64,000 nt of DNA, taken from Oscillospiraceae bacterium (GTDB lineage: Bacteria > Bacillota > Clostridia > UBA1212 > UBA1255). Shown piece by piece: positions 41,418-52,024 of this stretch. The first letter of the stretch is position 1; the number at the start of each line of letters is the position of its first letter. Below the pieces are notes generated by a model, which had not been told where the DNA came from, ran no database searches, and saw nothing but the letters and a program-made list of their open reading frames with translations. The stretch is taken from positions 64,797-128,796 of the forward strand of contig SVJB01000002.1 in assembly GCA_015069185.1 (NCBI GenBank). The letters are read 5' to 3'. Both the position numbers and the translations under genes were made by a program.

Positions 41418-44400
41418 ATGATAGATTTTAACAATTTTGATTCAATACAGATTGGGCTTGCCTCTGCTGAGACAATTATGAAATGGTCACACGGCGAAGT
41501 TAAAAAGCCGGAGACTATCAACTACAGAACTCTCAAACCGGAAAAAGATGGTTTGTTCTGTGAGAAAATCTTTGGACCAAGCAAAGATGGTGAGTGTCAT
41601 TGTGGTAAATATAAGAAAAACAGATACAGAGGTATTGTTTGTGATAAGTGTGGTGTTGAGGTTACAAGTTCAAAGGTAAGACGTACACGTATGGGACATA
41701 TTGAACTTGCTGCTCCTGTGTCACATATCTGGTTCTTCCGTGGCATCCCGAGTAGAATGGGGCTTATCCTCGATATGGCTCCTCGTTCATTGGAGAAAGT
41801 ACTTTATTTTGCAGCCTATGTTGTATTAGATGCAGGTGATACTACGCTCCAGTACAAACAGATTCTATCTGAAAGAGAATATAGAGAAGCCCTTCAGATG
41901 TACGGTGCCCAGGCATTTACTGCTCGTATGGGTGCTGAAGCTATCCAGCAGCTCTTAGAGGAGATTGACTTAGAAGCTTTGTCTACAGAACTTCGTACAG
42001 AGATTAATCACCTTTCTGAAACAGAGAAAGAAAAGGGTGGTCAGACAATCAGCCAGAAGAAAATGCGTTTGGTAAAACGTCTTGAAGTTGTAGAGTCATT
42101 CAGACAGTCAAACAATAAACCTGAATGGATGATACTCAAGGCAATCCCGGTTATTCCGCCGGATCTCCGTCCTATGGTACAGCTTGATGGTGGCAGATTT
42201 GCAACATCAGATCTTAATGACCTTTACAGACGTGTTATCAACCGTAACAACAGATTAAAGAGACTTCAAGAACTTCGTGCTCCTGATATTATCGTTAGAA
42301 ACGAAAAGAGAATGCTTCAAGAGGCAGTTGATGCCCTTTTAGATAATGGTCGTAGAGGCAGGCCTGTTACAGGTCCTAACACAAGACCTCTCAAATCACT
42401 TTCTGATATGCTCAGAGGTAAACAAGGTCGTTTCCGTCAGAACCTTCTTGGTAAGCGTGTTGACTATTCAGGCCGAAGCGTTATCGTAGTAGGACCGGAA
42501 CTCAAGATATATCAATGTGGTCTTCCTAAAGAAATGGCTCTTGAACTTTTCAAACCTTTCGTAATGAGAAAGCTTGTTAACGATGGAAAGGCTCCTAATA
42601 TTAAGAGTGCCCGCAAGATGGTAGAACGTGTACGTACTGAGGTTTGGGATATTCTGGAAGATATTATCAAAGAGCACCCGGTACTCCTTAACCGTGCTCC
42701 TACGCTCCACAGACTTGGTATTCAGGCATTTGAGCCTGTTCTTGTAGAAGGCAGAGCGCTCAAACTCCATCCTCTTGTATGTACTGCTTATAACGCAGAC
42801 TTTGACGGTGACCAGATGGCTGTACACGTACCGCTTTCAGTAGAGGCTCAGGCTGAGGCAAGAGTTCTTATGCTCTCCGCTAACAACCTGCTTGCTCCTA
42901 AGGATGGTAAACCGATTACTGTACCTACTCAGGACATGGTATTAGGTAGCTATTATCTGACACTCTCTAAGGAAAAAGATTATGAAAATGCTCCTGTATT
43001 TGGATCTTTTGATGAAGCAAAGATGGCTTATGATTTAGGAATCATTAAGCTGCACACTGCAATTATCGTAAGACGTTTCGGTGAATTTAACGGTGAAAAG
43101 ATTACTCGTAGAATCAAAACTACAATCGGTAAACTTATTTTCAACGAGGCGATTCCTCAGGACTTAGGATTTGTTGATAGAACTGATCCTGATCATGTTC
43201 TTGATCTCGAGATAGACAAACTCGTTAAGAAAGGAACATTAGGAGAGATTATTGATAAATGTATCAAGACACATGGTCTTACAGATACAGCAGTGGTTCT
43301 TGATAAAATCAAAGCTCTTGGTTACAAGTTCTCAACAAAAGGAGCTATCACAGTAGGTGTAGAGGATATTATCGTACCGCCTGAGAAACAGCAACTCATT
43401 GAAGAAACAGATAAATTAGTTGATAAGATTGTAAAACAGTATCGCAGAGGTCTTATCACGGAAGAAGAACGTTACAATAACGTAATTCAGGCTTGGACCG
43501 TTACAATTGATAAGCTCACAACCATCCTCAAGAAGAACATGGGTGAATTCAACCCGATTAACATGATGAGTGATTCAGGAGCCAGAGGTAACATCAACCA
43601 GATTAAGCAGCTTGCCGGTATGCGTGGTCTTATGACAGATACATCAGGTAAATCAATCGAAATTCCGATTAAAGCAAACTTCCGTGAAGGTCTTGACGTA
43701 CTTGAATTCTTCATCTCAAGCCACGGTACAAGAAAGACTCTGTCCGATACAGCTCTTAGAACTGCTGACTCGGGATACCTCACACGTCGTCTTGTAGACG
43801 TCAGCCAACAGGTTATCATTCGTCAAAGAGACTGTGGCACAGAAGAATATATCGAAGTATCTGCTATTGAAAATGCTGACGCAAAAGACCAGGGCCCAAT
43901 TGTTCCGCTTAGTGCGCGTATTGTAGGTAGATATCCGGCTGAAGTAATTACAGATCCTGCAACAGGTGAAATACTTGCTGATAAAGACACACTTATTAAT
44001 GAAGAGCTTGCTGATAAAATTGAAGCAACAGGCATCAATACAGTCAAGATTCGTTCAGTTCTTACATGTAACTGCGAACATGGTGTATGTGCTAAATGTT
44101 ATGGTTCTAACCTTGCCACTAATGAGGAATGTAATGTAGGTGATGCAGTTGGTATTATCGCTGCTCAGTCAATCGGTGAGCCCGGTACACAGCTGACCAT
44201 GAGAACATTCCATACCGGTGGTGTTGCTACAGCAGACGATATCACACAAGGTCTTCCTAGAGTAGAGGAACTTTTCGAAGCCAGAAAGCCTAAGGGAAAT
44301 GCTACAATTGCTGATATTGACGGTGTTATTTCAATCTCTGAAACAGGCAAGAAGAGAGAAGTTACAATTACAAGTGAAGACGGCACAACAAAGTCATATT

Positions 44401-45137
44401 CATTTGCTTTGGGTATTACTCTTAAAGTTAATGAAGGTGACGAAGTTAAGGCTGGTGACTTGTTAGTTGGTGGTTCCATTAATCCTCACGATATTCTCCG
44501 TGTTAAGGGAGAAGAGGGTGTTGAGAAATACATCATTGAGGAAGTTCAGAAGGTTTATAACATGCAGGGTGTTAAGATTAACGATAGACATATCGAAGTA
44601 ATCGTAAGCCAGATGCTTAGAAAAGTTAAGATTGAGGAATCCGGAGACACAACACTCTTACCTGGCTCAATGGTAGACATTTTTGAGTTCAAGCGTGCTA
44701 ACGAAGCAGCTATTGCAGAAGGAAAGAAACCGGCTGAAGGTAAACGCGCTCTTCTGGGTATCACAAAAGCATCTCTTGCTACAGAATCATTCTTATCTGC
44801 TGCATCATTCCAGGAAACAACAAAAGTTCTTACTGAAGCAGCTATCAAGGGTAAGAAAGATCCGCTCCTCGGCTTGAAAGAGAACGTAATCATCGGTAAA
44901 CTTATTCCTGCAGGTACAGGTATGAGCCGTTATAAGGATATTGAGATTCAGGTTGAGCCACTACCTCACAAGGTAGATACTATCACTGAAGAAATAGATG
45001 AAGCAATTGCTATGAGTGAAGCAGAGGAAGAGGAAATCAGTGATGTTGAGGCGGCAGAAGCGCCTGCATCTGATATCGAAGCGCTCGCAGATGAGATTGT
45101 TGATGCTATCAACGATGAAGTTCAGGATGGAGAATAA
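41418..45137 (+). CDS. rpoC: RNA polymerase beta' subunit
   Basis: 1239 residues. The active-site loop [15 protein letters not shown] holds the Mg-binding aspartates. The N-terminal zinc site is [20 protein letters not shown] and the second zinc site is [16 protein letters not shown] 41418 follows GGGAGG by seven bases; the TTG six bases earlier is not needed. An acidic C-terminal tail of about 45 residues, rich in Glu and Ala, follows the core. Separated from rpoB by 15 bases. Confidence 0.98.
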   Translation: MIDFNNFDSIQIGLASAETIMKWSHGEVKKPETINYRTLKPEKDGLFCEKIFGPSKDGECHCGKYKKNRYRGIVCDKCGVEVTSSKVRRTRMGHIELAAPVSHIWFFRGIPSRMGLILDMAPRSLEKVLYFAAYVVLDAGDTTLQYKQILSEREYREALQMYGAQAFTARMGAEAIQQLLEEIDLEALSTELRTEINHLSETEKEKGGQTISQKKMRLVKRLEVVESFRQSNNKPEWMILKAIPVIPPDLRPMVQLDGGRFATSDLNDLYRRVINRNNRLKRLQELRAPDIIVRNEKRMLQEAVDALLDNGRRGRPVTGPNTRPLKSLSDMLRGKQGRFRQNLLGKRVDYSGRSVIVVGPELKIYQCGLPKEMALELFKPFVMRKLVNDGKAPNIKSARKMVERVRTEVWDILEDIIKEHPVLLNRAPTLHRLGIQAFEPVLVEGRALKLHPLVCTAYNADFDGDQMAVHVPLSVEAQAEARVLMLSANNLLAPKDGKPITVPTQDMVLGSYYLTLSKEKDYENAPVFGSFDEAKMAYDLGIIKLHTAIIVRRFGEFNGEKITRRIKTTIGKLIFNEAIPQDLGFVDRTDPDHVLDLEIDKLVKKGTLGEIIDKCIKTHGLTDTAVVLDKIKALGYKFSTKGAITVGVEDIIVPPEKQQLIEETDKLVDKIVKQYRRGLITEEERYNNVIQAWTVTIDKLTTILKKNMGEFNPINMMSDSGARGNINQIKQLAGMRGLMTDTSGKSIEIPIKANFREGLDVLEFFISSHGTRKTLSDTALRTADSGYLTRRLVDVSQQVIIRQRDCGTEEYIEVSAIENADAKDQGPIVPLSARIVGRYPAEVITDPATGEILADKDTLINEELADKIEATGINTVKIRSVLTCNCEHGVCAKCYGSNLATNEECNVGDAVGIIAAQSIGEPGTQLTMRTFHTGGVATADDITQGLPRVEELFEARKPKGNATIADIDGVISISETGKKREVTITSEDGTTKSYSFALGITLKVNEGDEVKAGDLLVGGSINPHDILRVKGEEGVEKYIIEEVQKVYNMQGVKINDRHIEVIVSQMLRKVKIEESGDTTLLPGSMVDIFEFKRANEAAIAEGKKPAEGKRALLGITKASLATESFLSAASFQETTKVLTEAAIKGKKDPLLGLKENVIIGKLIPAGTGMSRYKDIEIQVEPLPHKVDTITEEIDEAIAMSEAEEEEISDVEAAEAPASDIEALADEIVDAINDEVQDGE

Positions 45138-45155
45138 TTGTTCACAAAATCCGTG

Positions 45156-45184
45156 TTGACAAGTAAATGTTAATATTGTAAAAT
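45156..45184 (+). promoter_or_regulatory. Promoter of the str operon (rpsL-rpsG-fusA)
   Basis: TTGACA (45156-45161), 17-base spacer, TAAAAT (45179-45184). Predicted transcript start about 45191, at the first base of the leader stem. Confidence 0.85.
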
Positions 45185-45190
45185 CAAAAA

Positions 45191-45237
45191 GTTGCACTGC
45201 TTTGCAAAGGATAACTATGTAAGGCGTGCAACCTTTG
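45191..45237 (+). promoter_or_regulatory. Possible pseudoknot leader of rpsL
   Basis: GTTGCAC (45191-45197) pairs with GTGCAAC (45226-45232). CAAAG in the loop (45205-45209) can pair with CTTTG just downstream (45233-45237). The order stem1-stem2-stem1-stem2 is that of an H-type pseudoknot. It ends 37 bases before the rpsL start and may serve ribosomal-protein feedback. Inferred by eye only. Confidence 0.45.
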
Positions 45238-45273
45238 GATGTATAAGGATATTAAAAACAGGAGGTGACATTA

Positions 45274-45693
45274 ATGCCAACATTCAACCAATTGGTTAAG
45301 CAGGGAAGATCTACAATTGAGAAGAAGTCAACATCACCGGCACTTCAGAAGATCTACAATAGTCTTAATAAGAAGAGTATTGATAAGAGTGGTCCTCAAA
45401 AGAGAGGTGTATGTACAGTTGTTAGAACAACAACTCCCAAAAAACCAAATTCTGCGTTGAGAAAAATTGCCAGAGTGCGTCTTACAAACGGTATGGAAGT
45501 ATTCGCATACATTCCGGGTATCGGACACAATTTGCAGGAGCACAGCGTAGTTTTGATCCGTGGAGGTAGAGTAAAGGATCTGCCTGGTGTTAGATACCAC
45601 ATTATCAGAGGTACACTCGATACTGCAGGTGTTGCAAACAGAAGTCAGGGTAGATCAAAATATGGTGCCAAGAAGGCAAAAGCTAAGAAATAA
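45274..45693 (+). CDS. rpsL: 30S ribosomal protein S12
   Basis: 139 residues, the longer S12 form seen in many Firmicutes. Start [12 protein letters not shown], decoding-centre loop [11 protein letters not shown] (the Lys whose mutation gives streptomycin resistance is present) and [19 protein letters not shown] follows AGGAGGTGACATTA; an upstream in-frame GTG inside that site is rejected. First gene of the str operon. Confidence 0.98.
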   Translation: MPTFNQLVKQGRSTIEKKSTSPALQKIYNSLNKKSIDKSGPQKRGVCTVVRTTTPKKPNSALRKIARVRLTNGMEVFAYIPGIGHNLQEHSVVLIRGGRVKDLPGVRYHIIRGTLDTAGVANRSQGRSKYGAKKAKAKK

Positions 45694-45811
45694 TTACCGG
45701 CCGGTTAACCCGGATGTGCCGGATGCATATATATATTTGTGCCGGCGCGGACTGCTTTGAGTTAAAAGCAGAGTACCCATTGATTAATTATCATAGAAGG
45801 AGGGAAGAAAA
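45694..45811 (+). promoter_or_regulatory. rpsL-rpsG intercistronic region with hairpins
   Basis: 118 bases, GC-rich against the genome trend. Hairpins: GCCGG...CCGGC (45718-45746) and CTGCTTT-GAGTTA-AAAGCAG (45752-45771), plus GGTTAACC at about 45703. In E. coli the same interval binds S7 for translational feedback, so a similar role is plausible here. Confidence 0.45.
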
Positions 45812-46282
45812 GTGCCCAGAAAAGGATTTATAGCAAAGAGAGAGGTTCTCCCGGATCCAATTTATCATGATCAGGTACTTGCAAAGCTTATCAACGGAGT
45901 TATGCTCGATGGTAAGAAAGGCGTTGCTCAAAAAATCGTTTATGATGCATTTGAGGTTGTACGCGAGAAGACAGGAAGAGAACCTTTAGAAGTATTTAAG
46001 GAAGCTCTTAATAATGTTATGCCCCAGTTAGAAGTTAAGGCAAGACGTGTAGGTGGTTCAACATATCAGGTTCCAATGGAAGTTAGACCTGAGAGAAGAC
46101 AGGCTCTCGGTTTGAGATGGCTTGTTACTTTTGCACGTAAGAGAAGCGAGAGAACTATGGCTGCAAGACTTGCAGGCGAGTTGCTTGATGCTCTTAACAG
46201 CACAGGTGGCGCATTTAAGAGAAAAGAAGAAATGCATAGAATGGCTGAAGCTAACCGTGCATTTGCTCATTACAGATGGTAA
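45812..46282 (+). CDS. rpsG: 30S ribosomal protein S7
   Basis: 156 residues from a GTG start preceded by [27 protein letters not shown] at the start and [16 protein letters not shown] (16S rRNA-binding loop) identify S7. The end AFAHYRW is typical. fusA follows after 18 bases. Confidence 0.98.
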   Translation: MPRKGFIAKREVLPDPIYHDQVLAKLINGVMLDGKKGVAQKIVYDAFEVVREKTGREPLEVFKEALNNVMPQLEVKARRVGGSTYQVPMEVRPERRQALGLRWLVTFARKRSERTMAARLAGELLDALNSTGGAFKRKEEMHRMAEANRAFAHYRW

Positions 46283-46300
46283 AGAACGTAGGAAGAAATT

Positions 46301-48379
46301 ATGCCAAGAGAATTTAGTTTAGAAAATACAAGAAATATAGGTATCATGGCTCATATTGATGCCGGAAAAACCACAACTACTGAGCGTATTTTGTTCTACA
46401 CAGGTCGTACTCATAAATTAGGTGAGACACACGAAGGTGCGGCAACAATGGACTACATGGTTCAGGAGCAGGAGCGTGGTATTACTATCACATCTGCTGC
46501 TACAACAGCTCAGTGGAGAGGCACAAGAATTAACATTATAGACACTCCCGGACACGTTGACTTCACAGTTGAGGTTGAGCGTTCACTCAGAGTACTTGAT
46601 GGTAGTGTTACATTATTCTGTGCTAAGGGCGGTGTAGAGCCACAGTCTGAAACTGTATGGCGTCAGGCTGACAAATATAACGTTCCACGTATGGGTCACG
46701 TTAATAAAATGGATATCACAGGTGCAGATTTCTACAGAGTTGTAGATATGATCCGTACAAGACTTGGTGCTAACGCAGTACCGATTCAGCTTCCTATTGG
46801 TAAGGAAGAGTCTTTCGTAGGTATCATTGACTTGGTAGAGATGAATGCTCACATTTACAAAGACGAGCTCGGTCGTGAAGTTGAGATCACAGAAATCCCT
46901 GCTGACATGAAAGATATGGCAGAAGAGTACCATATGGCACTTCTTGAAGCTGTAGCTGATCAGGACGAAGAAATCATGATGAAATATCTTGACGGAGAAG
47001 AACTTACTGTAGACGAGATTAAGCGTGCTATCAGAAGTGCAACAATCGCAGTTAAGATTATTCCTATAACATGTGGTTCTTCATACAGAAATAAAGGTGT
47101 TCAACAGCTCCTCGATGCAATCGTTGACTATATGCCTGCTCCGACAGATATTCCTGCTATCAAGGGTGTTAACACACGTACAGGCGAGGAAGAATTAAGA
47201 CATGCAGATGACACAGAGCCATTTTCAGCTCTTGCATTTAAGATTGTAACAGACCCATTCATCGGTAAACTTTGCTTCTTCAGAGTATACTCAGGTGTTC
47301 TTAATGTAGGTTCTTATGTATACAATGCAACAAAAGGTAAGAAGGAAAGAATTGGACGTATCGTGCTCATGCATGCTAATCACAGAGAGGAGATTCCTTG
47401 TGCATATGCAGGAGATATTGCAGCAGCAGTTGGTCTCAAAGATACAACAACAGGTGATACTCTTTGTGCTGAGACACATCCTGTACAGCTTGAGACAATG
47501 GAATTCCCGGATCCTGTTATTTCAGTAGCAGTTGAGCCTAAGACTAAGGCTGGTCAGGAAAAGATGAGCGTTGCTCTTCAAAAACTTGCAGAGGAAGATC
47601 CTACTTTCAAAGTTCATACAGATACTGAAACCGGACAAACAATCATTTCAGGTATGGGTGAGCTTCACCTTGAGATTATCGTTGACAGACTTCTTCGTGA
47701 ATTCAAAGTAGAAGCTAACGTTGGTAATCCTCAGGTTGCTTATAAGGAAGGTATCCGTAAAGCTGTTAAGGTTGAAGGTAAGTTCGTAAGACAGTCCGGT
47801 GGACGTGGTCAGTATGGACACTGTGTTATCGAAGTTGAACCTCAGGAAAGAGGTAAAGGATATGAGTTCGTTAACAAGATTGTTGGTGGTGCTATTCCAA
47901 AAGAATACATCGGACCTGTTGACCAGGGTATTCAGGAAGCTCTCCAGAGCGGTGTCCTTGGTGGATATCCTGTAGTTGACCTTAAGGTAACCCTTGTAGA
48001 CGGTTCATTCCACGAAGTTGACTCATCAGAAATGGCGTTCAAGATCGCTGGTTCTATGGCTATCAAAGAAGCTTGTCGTAAAGGTGATCCTGTACTTCTC
48101 GAACCTATTATGTCTGTCAGCGTAAATGCTCCTGAAGAATATCTTGGTGATATTATCGGATCTATCAGCTCAAAGCGTGGTCGCGTAGAGGGTATTGAGG
48201 ATCTGGCAGGCAGCAAGGTTGTAGGTGGTGCTTGCCCGCTGGCTGAAATGTTCGGTTATACAACAATGCTTCGTTCAATGACACAGGGCCGTGGTGCATT
48301 TGTAATGCAACCCAGCCACTATGAAGAAGTACCTAAGAGTGTTCAGGAAGCTGTACTCGCAGGTAGAAATGTAAAATAA
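46301..48379 (+). CDS. fusA: Elongation factor G
   Basis: 692 residues, GTPase driving ribosomal translocation. G-domain motifs: [23 protein letters not shown] and NKMD. Domain IV has [15 protein letters not shown] and the tip loop region around [21 protein letters not shown]. The ribosome site GTAGGA is modest for such an abundant protein. Classic position downstream of rpsG. Confidence 0.98.
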   Translation: MPREFSLENTRNIGIMAHIDAGKTTTTERILFYTGRTHKLGETHEGAATMDYMVQEQERGITITSAATTAQWRGTRINIIDTPGHVDFTVEVERSLRVLDGSVTLFCAKGGVEPQSETVWRQADKYNVPRMGHVNKMDITGADFYRVVDMIRTRLGANAVPIQLPIGKEESFVGIIDLVEMNAHIYKDELGREVEITEIPADMKDMAEEYHMALLEAVADQDEEIMMKYLDGEELTVDEIKRAIRSATIAVKIIPITCGSSYRNKGVQQLLDAIVDYMPAPTDIPAIKGVNTRTGEEELRHADDTEPFSALAFKIVTDPFIGKLCFFRVYSGVLNVGSYVYNATKGKKERIGRIVLMHANHREEIPCAYAGDIAAAVGLKDTTTGDTLCAETHPVQLETMEFPDPVISVAVEPKTKAGQEKMSVALQKLAEEDPTFKVHTDTETGQTIISGMGELHLEIIVDRLLREFKVEANVGNPQVAYKEGIRKAVKVEGKFVRQSGGRGQYGHCVIEVEPQERGKGYEFVNKIVGGAIPKEYIGPVDQGIQEALQSGVLGGYPVVDLKVTLVDGSFHEVDSSEMAFKIAGSMAIKEACRKGDPVLLEPIMSVSVNAPEEYLGDIIGSISSKRGRVEGIEDLAGSKVVGGACPLAEMFGYTTMLRSMTQGRGAFVMQPSHYEEVPKSVQEAVLAGRNVK

Positions 48380-48386
48380 TCAATAT

Positions 48387-48427
48387 ATCAAGTTATACTT
48401 GATTTACGAGTGAAAAAAAGGTATTAT
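48387..48427 (+). promoter_or_regulatory. Inverted repeat and probable promoter before tuf
   Basis: ATCAAGT-TAT-ACTTGAT palindrome at 48387-48403 is directly joined to TTGATT (48399-48404), 17-base spacer, TATTAT (48422-48427). The message leader then holds AGGTAT...ATACCT flanked by GAGTGAAAAA...TTTTTCATTC. So tuf can be expressed apart from fusA. Confidence 0.5.
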
Positions 48428-48487
48428 ATACCTCATAAAATATTTTTCATTCGGTAAATTTATATACAATTAAGGAGGATATGAAAA

Positions 48488-49696
48488 ATGGCAAAAGCTA
48501 AGTTCGAAAGAACCAAATCACATGTAAATATTGGTACTATCGGTCACGTAGACCATGGTAAGACAACTCTTACAGCTGCAATCACAAAAGTACTTGGTTT
48601 AGCAGGTAACGCAGAGGTTAGAGCTTATGATCAGATCGACAACGCTCCAGAGGAGAAGGCAAGAGGTATCACGATCAACACATCACACGTTGAGTATCAG
48701 ACAGCAAACAGACACTATGCTCACGTTGACTGCCCCGGACATGCTGACTATGTTAAGAACATGATCACAGGTGCAGCTCAGATGGATGGTGCTATCCTTC
48801 TCGTTTCAGGTCCTGATGGCCCGCAGGCTCAGACAAGAGAGCACATTCTTCTTGCTCGTCAGGTAGGCGTTCCTTACATCGTAGTATTCATGAACAAGTG
48901 CGATATGATCGATGAAGGCGACGAAGAGCTCCTCGATCTCGCTGAGATGGAAATCAGAGAGCTCCTTAGCGCATATGACTTCCCAGGTGACGATATTCCG
49001 ATCATCAGAGGTTCTGCTCTTAAGGCTCTTGAGTGCGAAGATACAGATACTAATGCAGCTCCTTACGCTTGCATCAACGAGCTCATGGACGCAGTTGACT
49101 CTTATATTCCTACACCTCAAAGACCTACAGACCTTCCTTTCCTTCTTCCTGTTGAGGACGTATTCACAATCACAGGTCGTGGTACAGTTGCTACAGGTCG
49201 TCTTGAGAGAGGTATCATCAAGGTTGGTGATCCTGCTGAGATCGTTGGTCTTAAGGATGAGAACCGTTCAACAGTTGTTACAGGTGTTGAGATGTTCAGA
49301 AAGCTCCTCGATCAGGCTGAAGCTGGCGACAACGTAGGTGTTCTTTTAAGAGGTATTCAGAGATCAGAAGTTGAGAGAGGTCAGGTTCTCGTTAAGCCCG
49401 GTACAATTCAACCTCACACACACTTCAAAGGTCAGGTTTACGTATTAACAAAAGAAGAAGGTGGCCGTCATAAGCCTTTCTTCAGCAACTACAGACCTCA
49501 GTTCTATTTCAGAACAACAGACGTTACAGGTGTTATCACTCTTCCTGAGGGAACAGAAATGGTTATGCCTGGTGACCACATCGAGATGGAAGTTAAGCTC
49601 ATTACTCCTATCGCTATGGAAAAAGGTCTCAAGTTCGCTATCCGTGAAGGTGGTAGAACAGTAGGCGCTGGTAACGTTACTACTATTATTGAATAA
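48488..49696 (+). CDS. tuf: Elongation factor Tu
   Basis: 402 residues, a few more than usual. Delivers aminoacyl-tRNA to the ribosome. G motifs [22 protein letters not shown] and NKCD; switch [15 protein letters not shown]; end [12 protein letters not shown]. Ribosome site AAGGAGGATATGAAAA. Codon use is strongly biased, as expected. A terminator follows, so the S10 operon that often comes next in Firmicutes is elsewhere. Confidence 0.98.
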   Translation: MAKAKFERTKSHVNIGTIGHVDHGKTTLTAAITKVLGLAGNAEVRAYDQIDNAPEEKARGITINTSHVEYQTANRHYAHVDCPGHADYVKNMITGAAQMDGAILLVSGPDGPQAQTREHILLARQVGVPYIVVFMNKCDMIDEGDEELLDLAEMEIRELLSAYDFPGDDIPIIRGSALKALECEDTDTNAAPYACINELMDAVDSYIPTPQRPTDLPFLLPVEDVFTITGRGTVATGRLERGIIKVGDPAEIVGLKDENRSTVVTGVEMFRKLLDQAEAGDNVGVLLRGIQRSEVERGQVLVKPGTIQPHTHFKGQVYVLTKEEGGRHKPFFSNYRPQFYFRTTDVTGVITLPEGTEMVMPGDHIEMEVKLITPIAMEKGLKFAIREGGRTVGAGNVTTIIE

Positions 49697-49720
49697 TTTT
49701 AAATAATTCAATATAAATCA

Positions 49721-49756
49721 AGAATTGCAACCGAATGGTTGCAATTCTTTTTTTTT
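49721..49756 (+). terminator. Intrinsic terminator after tuf
   Basis: AGAATTGCAACC-GAAT-GGTTGCAATTCT, 12 perfect pairs, then nine T. Confidence 0.95.
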
Positions 49757-49840
49757 GTATATTTCAAACTTTTTTTCACATAATAAGCAATGTTCGTATG
49801 AAAAATACGTAATAGCGTATGCGCTTAGGAGGAAAAAAGT

Positions 49841-50146
49841 ATGAAAATAATAAAAGCTCTTATAATATGTTTAGTTTTAAGCAGTTTGGTTTTTGCATTA
49901 ACTGCATGTAATATGGAAAAATGTAGTGAGGAAATTCTTGATCCAACAGTAACTCCTTCTGCAACAAACAATAATACTGCAGCACCACAAAATACAGCCA
50001 CACCTCAGACTACGGACAATGTGCCGGAAAACACAGATAATGTAGGTGAAAATGCGAGAAACAGAGACAGAATTATTAAACCAACAGATTTTGTGGAAGA
50101 TATATTTGATATGACAGCTATGCCGGGTATGAGCCCTGCTGCATAA
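49841..50146 (+). CDS. Small lipoprotein of unknown function
   Basis: 101 residues. Signal peptide MKIIKALIICLVLSSL with lipobox ALTAC, so lipid-anchored on the outer face of the membrane. The rest is low complexity: a Thr/Pro/Asn/Ala-rich region with repeated NT and PEN words, then a short acidic/hydrophobic tail. AGGAGG-type site well placed. A terminator follows, so it is a stand-alone gene. No family recognised. Confidence 0.75.
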   Translation: MKIIKALIICLVLSSLVFALTACNMEKCSEEILDPTVTPSATNNNTAAPQNTATPQTTDNVPENTDNVGENARNRDRIIKPTDFVEDIFDMTAMPGMSPAA

Positions 50147-50168
50147 GTAATAAATATGTTACAATGAG

Positions 50169-50193
50169 AAAGCCGCACTATTGCGGCTTTTTT
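50169..50193 (+). terminator. Intrinsic terminator after the small lipoprotein gene
   Basis: AAAGCCGCA-CTAT-TGCGGCTTT then T run; nine pairs. Confidence 0.93.
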
Positions 50194-50306
50194 ATTGTTG
50201 ATAAAAACAAAAAGTGTGAACAAATAATTTATTTTATATTAATACTTCATTAACATATCTATTGTACAATGCTTAGTTGCAATATTATAAGCGGAGGTAT
50301 AGTTTC

Positions 50307-51260
50307 ATGATTGAGATAAAGAACCTGACAAAGCAATACGGTGCTATCAAGGCTCTTGATGATGTATCCTTTAATGTAAAAAAAGGAGAGATTCTTGGAT
50401 TCTTAGGACCAAATGGCGCAGGCAAATCTACAACAATGAACATTTTGACCGGATACATATCACCTACATCCGGTAGTGCAAAGATAGATGGATATGACAT
50501 TATGGAGAATCCAAAGGAAGCAAAGAAAAAAATAGGATATCTTCCAGAGTTACCACCTTTGTATCTTGATATGACAATAAAAGAATATCTTAATTTTATC
50601 TGTGACCTTAAAGGTGTTGAACATAAAAAGAGAAAGGCACAGCTTGATGATATTATGTATCTTGTGAAAATTGGAGACATGAGGGGACGTCTCATTAAGA
50701 ACTTATCAAAAGGATATAAACAACGTGTAGGACTTGCTCAGGCATTAGTAGGTAACCCTGAGGTACTTATTCTGGACGAGCCTACAGTAGGTCTGGATCC
50801 AAAACAGATTATAGAAATCAGAAAGCTTATTGGTGCCTTAAGGCATGAACATACCATTATATTAAGTACACATATTTTGTCAGAAGTTAATGCTGTATGC
50901 AGCAATGTTGTAATTATTAATAGAGGAAAGATTGCTGCCACAGGATCTGTTTCTGATTTTACTTCCGCAGAGGGTACTGTTAATAAATTTATGATTAGTC
51001 TTGTGGGTAATAAATCAAATATTCAAAAGGTACTGGAAGGAACTACCGGTGTCAGAAGTGCTTCTTTTGTCAGAGTGGACAAGGATGCCTGCATTTTCCT
51101 GGTAGAGTCCACAAAGAATCTTGATGTCAGAAGACCTCTGTTTAATGAGTTGAGTCGCGCATCTATTCCGATTCTTGAACTCAGACCTGTAGGAAGAACA
51201 CTGGAAGAAATATTTATCGACGTTGTTAATAAAGACGCCGTTGTGTCATCAAATGAATAA
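50307..51260 (+). CDS. ABC transporter ATP-binding protein (GldA-like)
   Basis: 317 residues from ATG 50307 (GGAGG nine bases upstream; earlier TTG rejected). Walker A GPNGAGKST, signature LSKGYKQRVGLAQAL, Walker B VLILDEPTVGLD and switch STHILSEV. The C-terminal 90 residues form the accessory domain common in CcmA/GldA-type ATPases. It heads a four-gene locus with an ABC-2 permease, a GldG-like protein and a DUF4340 protein. That grouping is widespread, occurring far beyond gliding bacteria, and its cargo is unknown. Confidence 0.9.
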   Translation: MIEIKNLTKQYGAIKALDDVSFNVKKGEILGFLGPNGAGKSTTMNILTGYISPTSGSAKIDGYDIMENPKEAKKKIGYLPELPPLYLDMTIKEYLNFICDLKGVEHKKRKAQLDDIMYLVKIGDMRGRLIKNLSKGYKQRVGLAQALVGNPEVLILDEPTVGLDPKQIIEIRKLIGALRHEHTIILSTHILSEVNAVCSNVVIINRGKIAATGSVSDFTSAEGTVNKFMISLVGNKSNIQKVLEGTTGVRSASFVRVDKDACIFLVESTKNLDVRRPLFNELSRASIPILELRPVGRTLEEIFIDVVNKDAVVSSNE

Positions 51261-51274
51261 GGAGGCGGCAGAAA

Positions 51275-51988
51275 ATGTTAACTATTTTTAAACGAGAGAT
51301 AAGCTCATATTACAGATCACCTATAGCTTATTGTATTATTGGATTTTTTATGGTGTTGGTAGGTTTGTATTTTTGGATACAGAATATTTTAAATGCTGCA
51401 CCGCAGTTCTCAGTTACATTAAGTTCATTGGGAATGTTCCTTACTTTTGTTATTCCAATTATTACAATGAAGCTCCTTGCTGATGAAAAAAAGAATGGCA
51501 CAGAAGTTTTATTAAGAACTTCACCGATTAGTATGGCGCAGGTTGTTATAGGTAAATATTTTGCAGCATTTGCAGTATTTATGACAATGGTTTTGTTAAC
51601 AACTATTTTTCCTATAATTTTGCTGTTTATAGTAGAAGGTGGCACATCCTCTTCTTCTGGCCAGGATTTCGGTGCTTATATTGGATTTATATTATTAGGT
51701 GCATCATATTTATCTGTTGCATTGTTTACTTCGTCATTTACAGAGAGCCAGACTGCTGCGGCTGTTTCCGGTGTTGTATCATTATTAGTACTGTATTTTA
51801 TGCAGTCTATTGGTGCTACAATCGGTGGTACTGTCGGATCAATACTCAGATGGTTCTCTCCGCTGGCAAGATATTCTGATTTTACAGTCGGATCGTTTAA
51901 TTTTGCATCTTTGATTTATTATATTACCTTTACTGCGTTGTTTATATACGCAACGATAATAAATCTGGAACGTAAACGTTGGATCTGA
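51275..51988 (+). CDS. ABC-2 type permease (GldF-like)
   Basis: 237 residues, six transmembrane helices. FKREISSYYRSPIAYCIIGFFM at the N-terminus and LLADEKKNGTEVLLRTSPIS are typical of the GldF/NosY-like ABC-2 permeases. It should form the membrane channel for the ATPase encoded 14 bases upstream. GGAGG site present. Confidence 0.88.
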   Translation: MLTIFKREISSYYRSPIAYCIIGFFMVLVGLYFWIQNILNAAPQFSVTLSSLGMFLTFVIPIITMKLLADEKKNGTEVLLRTSPISMAQVVIGKYFAAFAVFMTMVLLTTIFPIILLFIVEGGTSSSSGQDFGAYIGFILLGASYLSVALFTSSFTESQTAAAVSGVVSLLVLYFMQSIGATIGGTVGSILRWFSPLARYSDFTVGSFNFASLIYYITFTALFIYATIINLERKRWI

Positions 51989-52024
51989 TTGTATTATTGA
52001 ATTACAGAAAGGAAGTTACTTATA

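Noticed and set aside
45421..45460. Streptomycin-resistance change in S12
   Set aside because: The [11 protein letters not shown] loop keeps the lysines of sensitive strains.
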